Positions 1-6,365 of a stretch of DNA of 6,365 bases are shown here, in pieces. Location: assembly GCA_002898955.1 (NCBI GenBank), contig BEIP01000087.1, positions 1 to 6,365 of the forward strand, given 5' to 3'. Both the position numbers and the translations under genes were made by a program. How positions within the stretch are numbered: the first letter of the stretch is position 1; every line of letters begins with the position of its first letter. Below the pieces are notes generated by a model. It was not told the origin of the DNA. It did not search any database and saw nothing but the letters and a program-made list of their open reading frames with translations. The stretch comes from a bacterium HR39 (GTDB taxonomy: Bacteria; Pseudomonadota; Alphaproteobacteria; Geminicoccales; Geminicoccaceae).

Positions 1-624
1 GCCGGGCGGATCGTCCAGCACCCGCAGCACCAGCTCCTGCCGCTCGCCCACCACCGCCCAGGCCGGGGCGGCCTCCACCACGACGGTGCGATCCGTCTCT
101 CCGCGCCGGCCGGTGAGCAGCACGTGCACCGGCACGCCCTCGGGTCGGCCGGGCAGGCTGCTGCCGGCGTCGTGCACGCGGCCGTCGGTGATCAGGAAGA
201 CGGCGGCGAGCCGCCCGCGGTCGGTGTCGGCGAGGGCGCGGCGCAGGGCCGCGAGCAGCGCCGTCCCCTCGGCCGGATCGCCGGGCACCTCCACCACCTC
301 GGTCTCCACGTCGCGCAGGGCGGCGATCCGCGCCCGCAGCTCCGCGAGCGCCGCCTCCGTCTGCCGCGGGCGTCCGTCCAGCCGCTGGCTCGCGCTGCGG
401 TCCACCAGCACCAGCACCCGGTCCGGCAGGCGTTCGCGCTCCTCGCGGTAGAGCGACGGGCCGGCCAGCACGAGGAGCAGCAGCGCGAAGAAGGCCGCCC
501 GCCAGAGGATGCCGCGGGCCCGCCGCCACAGGCCGAAGGCGGCGAGCGCCAGTGCGCCGGCACCCAGCGTGGCGAGCAGCCACCAGGGGACGGGCGGGTC
601 GAACACCAGGGTCGGCGCGTTCAT
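1..624 (-). CDS. Membrane-anchored VWA-like protein, C-terminus beyond window
   Basis: Reading leftwards from ATG at 624, the frame stays open for 208 codons to base 1, so only the N-terminal part is present. Two hydrophobic segments (about residues 14-32 and 40-56) are separated by a short basic stretch (WRRARG). A VWA-like core follows: strand VLVLVD, then DRSAS at 75-79, which keeps the MIDAS pattern DxSxS, and a later strand ending LITDG at 144-148 whose Asp fits the third metal loop. Positive-inside reasoning puts the short loop in the cytoplasm and the VWA-like domain in the periplasm. The start overlaps the upstream stop as ATGA, with only a distant GGAG in front, so translation is probably coupled to the preceding gene. 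By position and architecture it is the last visible member of the MoxR/DUF58/DUF4159 operon. Family members I know of in this slot are conserved membrane proteins of unknown function, sometimes labelled glutamine amidotransferase-like; that C-terminal part cannot be checked here. Confidence 0.85.
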   Translation of the reverse strand, partial: MNAPTLVFDPPVPWWLLATLGAGALALAAFGLWRRARGILWRAAFFALLLLVLAGPSLYREERERLPDRVLVLVDRSASQRLDGRPRQTEAALAELRARIAALRDVETEVVEVPGDPAEGTALLAALRRALADTDRGRLAAVFLITDGRVHDAGSSLPGRPEGVPVHVLLTGRRGETDRTVVVEAAPAWAVVGERQELVLRVLDDPPG

Positions 625-3353
625 TGGCCGAGCCGCTCCAGGATGGCGGGGACGTGCACCTGGTCCGTCTTGTAGTTGCCGGTGAGCGCGTACATGGCGA
701 GGTTGACGCCGAAGCGGCGGGCGAGCTCGCGCTGGCGCTCGCCGCCCGGCACCACGGGATGGAGCGGCTCGCCGAGGGAGTCGACGGCCCAGGCGCCGGC
801 CCAGTCGTGGTAGCCGACGATCACCGCCGAGACGCCGTCGTTGACGCCCGGCTCCGGCCGCGACACCCACAGCCCGAAGCCGGCGTAGCGCCCGGGGAAC
901 TCGCGCAGCAGGTAGAAGGCGCGCGTGAGGGCGTGATCGGGCGGCAGCGGCTCCATGGGCGGCAGGTCGAGGCCGGCGAAGAGCTCCTGCAGGCGCATCT
1001 CGCCGGGGCCGGGACCCGCACCGGGCAGGATCCGGCCGCCGTCACCGGTGTCGAACAGGATCGTGCCGCCGTGGTCGAGATAGGCCTGCACCCGCTGGAG
1101 GGTGCCGGGCCCGAGCGGCGGATGCTCCGGCGGAACCGGCCAGTAGAGGAGGGGAAAGAGCGCCAGCTCGTCACGGGCGGGATCGACGCCGACGGGGTCG
1201 CCCGGCTCCACCGAGGTGCGCAGCGCCAGCACCAGCGACAGGCCGCGCAGGCCCGCCTCGCTGGCGCGGTCCACCTCGGGGATGCCGGTGATCACGTAGG
1301 CGAGGCGGGTCTCGGCGGCGAGCCGCACCAGCGCCTCGTCGGCCGGTTCCTGCGCCCGCAGCGGGGCGGCCGCGAAGACGAGAGCGAGCGGCAGCACCGC
1401 CGTGGCCGCCGGGCGCGTCCGACCGAGCAGGCCGCGCAGGGCGAGGGCGAGGAGCAGGTCGAGGAGCGCCAGGGCGAAGGCGGCGGAGAGCAGCCAGGGG
1501 GCGAGGGGGATCTGCGCTTCGCGCACCATCCCGCGTACCGTTCCGAAGCCGGCGAGGTCGAGCGGACGCAGGCCGGAGACCGCGTCGGCGAGGTTGACGG
1601 CCACGGCCGGCGCCTCCGCGTCCCCGCCGGCCGGCCGCCAGAGGCCGGGCGGCAGTCCGGGCCCGACCCGCGGCGTCCCCTCGCCGAGGCGCACCGGCAG
1701 CAGATCGGCGGGAGCGGGCTGCAGCCGCCCGTAGCCGTCCAGCACCCGATCCGCCACGAACAGCCCGGACCCGCCGCTGCCGGCTCCGGGCGCCAGCGCC
1801 AGCACCCGGCGCAGGAGGTCGATGAACAGCCGGGAGAGGGGCAGGTCCGACCAGGCCGGATCGGCGGCGGTGTGGACCAGCAGCAGCCAACCCCGTCCCA
1901 GCCGCCGCCCGGTCACGGCGGGGGTGCCGTCCTCCAGGGTGGCGAGGGTGAGCTGCGGCAGATCGGGCGAGGGGCGGGCGAGGAGCTGCCGGTAGACCCG
2001 CACCTCGGGATCGGGCGCGAGCCCGGCGAAGGGGCCTTCGGCCGGAAACGGGGCGAAGCGCAGCGGCCCTTCGGTGGAGAAGGCGGTGCCCAGCACCCGT
2101 TCGCCGCGACGCAGCGGCACCGGCACGAGGCCGTCGGCGTCGCCGGAGGCGGCGAGCCGCGGGCCGGCGAAGCGCAGCAGCACGCCGCCGGCCTCCACCC
2201 AGGCCCGCAGGCGCGCCGCGGTGGTCTCGTCGAGGCGTCCCACGTCGGCCAGCACGAGCAGCGAGAGGGGATCGGCCACCAGCTCGTCGGGCGGGGCACG
2301 GCGCACTTCCGCCCAGGGTTCGAGGGCGCGCTGCAGATAGTGGAGCTCGGAGAGCAGGGGCTGCGCCTCGGCATCGGGCCCGCCACCCCACAGGCCCACC
2401 ACCCGGCGCTTCCACCGCTCGTCGAACAGCCACACCGCGGCCGCCGTGCGCTCGCCTTCGATCTCCACCCGCGCCAGACGGTTGTGCACCTCGAGCGGCA
2501 GGGTGAAGGCGGCGCGGGCCGAGGCGGCGCCCTCGGGGAAGCGGGCCTCGCTGCGGGCGATGCCCTCGCCGCCGGGGCCGTAGGCGACGAGGCCCACCGC
2601 CCGGGCCGGACCGGGACGCGGCCGCTCCACCGCGAGGGCGAGATCCGCTCCCTCCTCGGGCAGCGCGCGCAGGAGCAGGGGCGGCTCCGCGTCCCCGGGC
2701 AGGTAGACGGAGAGGGATCCCTTCGCGGCCAGCACCCGCGCGAGCTCCAGGGCGCCGGCCTCGTCCGCCGCGTCCGTCGCCCACGGGCTCGCGATCCAGT
2801 GCACTTCCACCTCGCCGAGGCGGCGATCCGCGAGGGCGCGGGCGAGAGCGGCGCGATCCGCCGGCCACGGCTGCGGTGCGAGTTCGCGGGCGGCGGCCAG
2901 CACCTCGGCGGGCGGGCCGGCGAGGATGCGCACGCCCGAGCGGCCGGGTGCGGTGGCGGCGACGGTGAGGGCGCGGCCCTCCGCGCGCGCCTGTTCGGCG
3001 AGCGCCAGCAGCGTGCGGCGGCGGACGTCGAAGTCGCGCCCCGTCTCGAAGCCGTCGTCGAGGACCACCAGCACCCCCGCCCGGTCGCCGAGCAGCGGCT
3101 GCGGGTTCCACACCGGACCGGCCAGCGCCACGATCAGTAGCGCCGCGATCAGACAGCGCAGGAGCAGCAGCCACCAGGGGGTGTGGACCGGCGTGCGGGC
3201 GCGGCTTTCCAGCCGGCGCAGCAGGAAGGTGGGGGGAAAGCGCTGGCGGCGCGGGGCGGGCGGGGTGAGGCGCAGCAGCCACCAGATGACCGGGAGCAGG
3301 GCGAGCGCCGCGAGCAGCAAAGGATGGGTGAAGGCGAGGGGAAGGCCCGCCAC
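621..3353 (-). CDS. BatA-like N-terminal / DUF4159 C-terminal membrane protein, 910 aa
   Basis: Start is GTG at 3353, three bases after the DUF58 stop, with GGGAGG seven bases upstream. Residues 1-82 resemble the BatA/aerotolerance N-terminal domain: hydrophobic segment about 10-28, a basic loop (RRQR, LLRRLESRAR), then hydrophobic segment 60-80 ending ALAGPVW. Residues about 91-310 look VWA-like, but the metal motif is replaced: VVLDDGFET at 96-104 lacks both serines. Residues about 317-520 resemble the glutamine-amidotransferase-like Rossmann fold of such proteins (LLVLADVGRL, WVEAGGVLLRF); I see no catalytic triad. Two further hydrophobic segments lie at about 614-643 and 650-664. Residues about 685-905 are a DUF4159 domain, with YLDHGGTILFDTGDG, GYHDWAGAW and a C-terminal FGVNLAMYALTGNYK. 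Four membrane spans with arginines in both short loops would put both large regions in the periplasm. The fusion length is, from memory, normal for alphaproteobacteria. Molecular function is unknown. Confidence 0.93.
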   Translation of the reverse strand: MAGLPLAFTHPLLLAALALLPVIWWLLRLTPPAPRRQRFPPTFLLRRLESRARTPVHTPWWLLLLRCLIAALLIVALAGPVWNPQPLLGDRAGVLVVLDDGFETGRDFDVRRRTLLALAEQARAEGRALTVAATAPGRSGVRILAGPPAEVLAAARELAPQPWPADRAALARALADRRLGEVEVHWIASPWATDAADEAGALELARVLAAKGSLSVYLPGDAEPPLLLRALPEEGADLALAVERPRPGPARAVGLVAYGPGGEGIARSEARFPEGAASARAAFTLPLEVHNRLARVEIEGERTAAAVWLFDERWKRRVVGLWGGGPDAEAQPLLSELHYLQRALEPWAEVRRAPPDELVADPLSLLVLADVGRLDETTAARLRAWVEAGGVLLRFAGPRLAASGDADGLVPVPLRRGERVLGTAFSTEGPLRFAPFPAEGPFAGLAPDPEVRVYRQLLARPSPDLPQLTLATLEDGTPAVTGRRLGRGWLLLVHTAADPAWSDLPLSRLFIDLLRRVLALAPGAGSGGSGLFVADRVLDGYGRLQPAPADLLPVRLGEGTPRVGPGLPPGLWRPAGGDAEAPAVAVNLADAVSGLRPLDLAGFGTVRGMVREAQIPLAPWLLSAAFALALLDLLLALALRGLLGRTRPAATAVLPLALVFAAAPLRAQEPADEALVRLAAETRLAYVITGIPEVDRASEAGLRGLSLVLALRTSVEPGDPVGVDPARDELALFPLLYWPVPPEHPPLGPGTLQRVQAYLDHGGTILFDTGDGGRILPGAGPGPGEMRLQELFAGLDLPPMEPLPPDHALTRAFYLLREFPGRYAGFGLWVSRPEPGVNDGVSAVIVGYHDWAGAWAVDSLGEPLHPVVPGGERQRELARRFGVNLAMYALTGNYKTDQVHVPAILERLGQ

Positions 3354-3356
3354 GGC

Positions 3357-4230
3357 TCATCCTCCCGCCCGGCGCGGGGCCAGCATGCGCCAGAGCGCGA
3401 GCAGGCCGGAGACGGCCGGCCGGTCGGTGCGGTGCACGCCCATGTGGACGCCCCGGCGCGCGAGGCGCCCCGCCACCTCCTCGCGATGCGCCCGCCAGAG
3501 GGCGAGATAAAGGCCGCGCAGCTCCTCCACCTCCTCGACGAGCGCCGGCCCGCCGTCCTCCGGATCCTCGAACAGCACCCGGCCCGAGAACGGCAGCTCC
3601 TCCTCGCTCGGGTCGGTGATCTGCAGGGCGCTGCCGCGCACGCCCGCGGCGGCGGCCGGGCGCAGGAGCGGCTCCAGCTCCGCCGGCGGGAACAGGAAGT
3701 CGGAGAGCAGCACGATGCGGGCGAAGGCGGGAAGCGGCGCGGGTTCGACGCCGCCGCCGCGGGGCTGCAGCAGGAGGTCGGCTGCGAAGCGCTCAAGGCC
3801 GAAGCGCCCGCCGGCCGGGCGCCGGCCCGAGCCGAGCAGCGCCACCCGCTCGCCGGCGCGCACCAGCAGCACGGCCAGCGCGAGGGCGAGGAGCTCGGCG
3901 CGCCCGCGCTTGCTCACCGGCGCACCCGGTCCGGCGTAGTCCATGGAGGGCGAGGGATCGGCCCAGATCCACACGGACTGTGCCGCCTCCCACTCCTGCT
4001 CGCGCACGAAGCGGTGGCGGTCGGAGCGGGCCGAGGCGCGCCAGTCGATGCTGCGCACGTCGTCGCCGGGCTGCCAGAGGCGGTACTGCCAGAAGGTCTC
4101 GCCGATGCCGCTGCGGCGCCGGCCGTGCAGGCCCGGCACCACGCTCGCCGCCACCCGCTCGGCCTCCACGAGAAGCGGCGGCAGGCGCGCGGCGAGGCGC
4201 TCCGCCTCCTCGCGGCGCAGCAAAAGCGTC

Positions 4231-4250
<20 letters not shown>
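3357..4250 (-). CDS. DUF58 domain protein with intact MIDAS motif, 297 aa
   Basis: This is a soluble protein of the DUF58 family, usual partner of MoxR ATPases; it has no signal peptide or membrane span, so it is probably cytosolic. The family signature is clear: GIGETFWQYRLWQPGDD at 48-64, then RSIDWRASAR at 66-75 and RFVREQE at 80-86. A VWA-like strand follows with D98-P-S100-P-S102, which satisfies DxSxS, and a later strand LLSDFLFPP at 181-189 may supply the third metal ligand. It lacks the N-terminal membrane helices present in longer DUF58 proteins of other bacteria, matching the short form. The ATG at 4250 lies inside the end of the MoxR gene (20-base overlap) with no good Shine-Dalgarno before it, which implies coupled translation. 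Its presumed role, by family analogy, is as adaptor or effector linking the ATPase to the membrane proteins encoded next. The substrate is unknown. Confidence 0.95.
3361..3366 (-). promoter_or_regulatory. Shine-Dalgarno for the BatA-like/DUF4159 gene
   Basis: On the minus strand GGGAGG lies within the last codons of the DUF58 gene, seven bases before GTG 3353. It supports GTG as the start. An ATG at 3360 overlaps the DUF58 stop, but it is in the wrong frame and opens only an Arg/Pro/Ala-rich shadow frame. Confidence 0.7.
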
Positions 4251-5238
<988 letters not shown>

Positions 5239-5244
5239 CGCCCG

Positions 5245-5249
5245 CTCCC
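5245..5249 (-). promoter_or_regulatory. Shine-Dalgarno for the MoxR gene
   Basis: On the minus strand GGGAG lies six bases before GTG 5238. It is the main reason for preferring this start over the in-frame GTG at 5286, which has no comparable purine-rich site in front of it. Confidence 0.6.
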
Positions 5250-5284
5250 GGAGCGCTGTGGCTGGATCGCCACATCCGGAGCGC
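5248..5284. repeat. Direct repeat flanking an inverted repeat in the divergent region
   Basis: The 9-base word CCGGAGCGC occurs exactly at 5248-5256 and 5276-5284. Between the copies is a perfect 6-base inverted repeat, TGTGGC at 5257-5262 and GCCACA at 5269-5274, around the spacer TGGATC. The block sits just upstream of the chosen MoxR start and next to the AT-rich island. It could be an operator for a dimeric regulator or a small hairpin in the MoxR leader. If MoxR starts at GTG 5286 instead, the block would be coding. The repeats are read directly; the function is inference. Confidence 0.45.
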
Positions 5285-5326
5285 ACATATAGCGGAACAC
5301 CGGGGTGCGGAACAGCCGCCCGGTGC

Positions 5327-5332
5327 GGGAGG
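5327..5332 (+). promoter_or_regulatory. Shine-Dalgarno for the DUF1285 gene
   Basis: GGGAGG lies four bases before GTG 5337, a slightly short but workable spacing. It supports the GTG as start; I see no ATG or GTG upstream in the same frame that is better placed. Confidence 0.6.
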
Positions 5333-5336
5333 GTCC

Positions 5337-5867
5337 GTGGGAAGGCGCGGCTTCGATCCCCTCGAGATCGCGGAACGCCTGGCGCGCGGCGAGCTCGGTC
5401 CGTGCGGCGACGGACGGTTCTCCATCGATCGCCACGGCACTTGGTCCTACGAGGGCTCAATGATCGCGCGGCCGGAGCTGGTGCGCCTGTTCGCGCGCGT
5501 GCTGCATCGCCTGCCCGACGGCCGTCACTTCCTGATCACACCCTTCGAGCGCATCGAGGTGGAGGTGGAGGACGCCCCGTTCCTCGCCGTGGACCTGCGC
5601 GAGGAGACGGGAGAGGCCGGGCCGCGGCTCGTGTTCCGCACCAATGTGGGGGAGGAGGTGGTCCTCTCGCCCCGCCATCCCCTGCGTCCCGTCCCCGACG
5701 GCCGCGGCGGCGCCGTGCCCTATCTCGCTCTCGAGCGCGGGCTCGAGGCGCGCGTCACCCGCGCCGTGTTCTACGAACTGGTGGACCGCGCGCTGCCCGG
5801 CGCCGACGGCCGCTTCGGGGTGATCAGCGAGGGCACGTGGTTCCCGCTGGAGCCGGAGCCGAGGTGA
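5337..5867 (+). CDS. DUF1285 family protein, 176 aa
   Basis: This is a small soluble protein of the DUF1285 family, whose biochemical role is not known to me. Family hallmarks are visible in order: CGDGRFSIDRHGTWSYEGS at 23-41, the helix RPELVRLFARVLHR at 45-58, LITPFERIEVEVEDAPFLAV at 66-85, RTNVGEEVVL at 101-110, PYLALERGLEARV at 128-140 and VFYELVD at 144-150. The length matches the family. There is no signal peptide or membrane segment, so it should be cytosolic. It starts with GTG and ends in a GTGA overlap with the NUDIX gene, so the two are cotranscribed and probably translationally coupled. I recall DUF1285 next to a NUDIX hydrolase and a tRNA nucleotidyltransferase in alphaproteobacteria; that third gene would lie beyond this window. 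The conserved linkage hints at a nucleotide- or RNA-related role, but this is only inference. Confidence 0.93.
   Translation: MGRRGFDPLEIAERLARGELGPCGDGRFSIDRHGTWSYEGSMIARPELVRLFARVLHRLPDGRHFLITPFERIEVEVEDAPFLAVDLREETGEAGPRLVFRTNVGEEVVLSPRHPLRPVPDGRGGAVPYLALERGLEARVTRAVFYELVDRALPGADGRFGVISEGTWFPLEPEPR
5855..5858 (+). promoter_or_regulatory. Shine-Dalgarno for the NUDIX gene
   Basis: GGAG in the last codons of DUF1285, five bases before GTG 5864, supports that codon as the start of the NUDIX gene. Confidence 0.5.
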
Positions 5868-6365
5868 GCGGCCGCACCCTTCCCCTCACCCGCGAGGAAC
5901 TCGCCGCCCGGCTGGCGCGGGCCGTGGAGGATCCGGCGATGCTGGTGCGCCTGCTGCGCCGCGACGAGGGGGCGGACGCGGACCGCGCGCGCATCCCGGC
6001 GGCGGTGCTGGTGCCGATCCTGGAGCGTCCCGGCGGACCGACGGTGCTCCTCATTCGTCGCACCGCGCATCTGCGCGATCACGCCGGCCAGGTGAGCCTG
6101 CCGGGCGGGCGCATCGAGGCGGAGGACGCCGACGTCTTCGCCGCGGCGCTGCGCGAGGCGCGGGAGGAGGTCGGGCTGGATCCCGCGGCCGTGCGCTTCG
6201 TCGCGTGCCTGCCGTACTACGACACGGTCACCGGCTACCGGGTCCATCCCGTGGTGGGCTGGGTGGAACGGCCGCCCGAGCGCTTCACGCCCGATCCCTT
6301 CGAGGTGGAGGAGGTGTTCGAGGTGCCGCTCGCCCACGTGCTCGATCCCTCCCGCTACCGGCGCG
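5864..6365 (+). CDS. NUDIX hydrolase, CoA pyrophosphatase type, C-terminus beyond window
   Basis: The frame from GTG 5864 runs open for 167 codons to the window end. The product is a NUDIX hydrolase of the CoA pyrophosphatase (NudL/UPF0035) group, which splits CoA into 3',5'-ADP and 4'-phosphopantetheine using a divalent metal. Evidence is the group-specific stretch VLLIRR (61-66), then LRDHAGQVSLPGG (70-82), running into the NUDIX box: E87, then ALREAREEVGL at 95-105 with the metal-binding glutamates of REAREE. The leading part (about 1-43) is a short helical region typical of the group. After the box, PYYDTVTGYRVHPVVGWV (118-135) matches the family core. Usual length is about 190-220 residues, so perhaps 30-50 are missing. 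The GTGA overlap with DUF1285 indicates one operon. Substrate specificity is by family analogy. Confidence 0.92.
   Translation, partial: MSGRTLPLTREELAARLARAVEDPAMLVRLLRRDEGADADRARIPAAVLVPILERPGGPTVLLIRRTAHLRDHAGQVSLPGGRIEAEDADVFAAALREAREEVGLDPAAVRFVACLPYYDTVTGYRVHPVVGWVERPPERFTPDPFEVEEVFEVPLAHVLDPSRYRR

Larger units (their letters stand above)
5239..5336. promoter_or_regulatory. Divergent promoter region between the MoxR and DUF1285 operons
   Basis: This is the only true intergenic stretch, about 98 bases, and it must hold the promoters of both operons unless either is transcribed from further away. It contains the one AT-rich island of the neighbourhood, ACATATAG at 5285-5292. That island could give a -10 element in either direction (TATAGC on plus, TATATG on minus). 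I found no convincing -35 hexamer at the right distance on either strand. Between 5248 and 5284 lies a nested direct and inverted repeat, listed separately. The assignment as a promoter rests mainly on gene layout. Confidence 0.5.

Noticed and set aside
552..3140. 862-codon open frame on the plus strand opposite the BatA/DUF4159 gene
   Set aside because: Its translation is a low-complexity mix of Gly, Arg, Gln, Glu and His with no domain, while the opposite strand encodes clear membrane segments and DUF4159 motifs. Long antisense frames are expected at this GC content.
577..3290. Repeated word CAGCCACCAG at about 578-587, 3168-3177 and 3275-3284
   Set aside because: Each copy encodes a TrpTrpLeuLeu stretch at the edge of a membrane helix, so protein constraint and GC-biased codon use explain it better than a DNA repeat.
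1171..3360. 729-codon minus-strand open frame starting with ATG that overlaps the DUF58 stop (ATGA)
   Set aside because: The ATGA junction is tempting, but the product is Arg/Pro/Ala-rich with no recognisable fold. The frame starting at GTG 3353 encodes the BatA-like protein and has the better Shine-Dalgarno spacing.
5257..5274. Reading the TGTGGC/GCCACA hairpin as a transcription terminator
   Set aside because: There is no T-run on either side, and it lies between divergent starts where no terminator is needed.
5239..5460. N-terminal extension of the MoxR frame to ATG 5460
   Set aside because: The added 74 residues are Arg/Pro-rich, have no counterpart in MoxR proteins, and overlap the DUF1285 coding region on the other strand.
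5771..6337. 188-codon minus-strand open frame opposite the NUDIX gene
   Set aside because: It is His/Arg-rich shadow sequence; the plus strand carries an unmistakable NUDIX box.

Overview
The window is a compact, very GC-rich bacterial segment with no mobile element, RNA gene or CRISPR. GC at third codon positions is high enough that non-coding frames stay open for hundreds of codons. Gene content and order fit an alphaproteobacterium. The left side carries a MoxR ATPase, a DUF58 protein, a BatA-like/DUF4159 membrane protein and a von Willebrand factor A (VWA)-type membrane protein. Divergent from these are a DUF1285 gene and a CoA-pyrophosphatase-type NUDIX gene. I recall this arrangement from alphaproteobacterial genomes, but I could not search for it here; the exact lineage cannot be fixed.

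Layout, minus strand, read from right to left: MoxR-type AAA+ ATPase (5238 to 4231), DUF58 protein with a VWA-like fold (4250 to 3357), a 910-residue membrane protein joining a BatA-like N-terminus to a C-terminal DUF4159 domain (3353 to 621), and a two-helix membrane anchor followed by a VWA-like domain (624 to beyond base 1, incomplete). The junctions are a 20-base overlap, a 3-base gap and a 4-base ATGA overlap, so this is almost certainly one translationally coupled transcript. Plus strand: DUF1285 (5337 to 5867), then NUDIX (5864 to the window end, incomplete), joined by a 4-base GTGA overlap. The only real intergenic space is about 98 bases (5239 to 5336) between the two divergent operons.

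How the genes may work together: MoxR ATPases paired with VWA proteins are generally thought to act as chaperone-like machines that mature or remodel partner complexes. Here the ATPase and the DUF58 protein are predicted to be cytosolic. Both membrane proteins fit a topology with their globular domains on the periplasmic side, judged by the positive-inside rule. The metal-site (MIDAS) motif DxSxS is intact in the DUF58 protein and in the last gene but replaced in the BatA-like protein. The target of this system in alphaproteobacteria is not known to me. The rightward operon looks like coenzyme/nucleotide housekeeping plus a protein of unknown function.

Nothing here is clearly a new system. 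The points most worth a second look are the pattern of intact and lost metal sites across three VWA-like modules, the signal-peptide-like segment inside the DUF4159 fusion, and a nested direct-plus-inverted repeat in the divergent promoter region.
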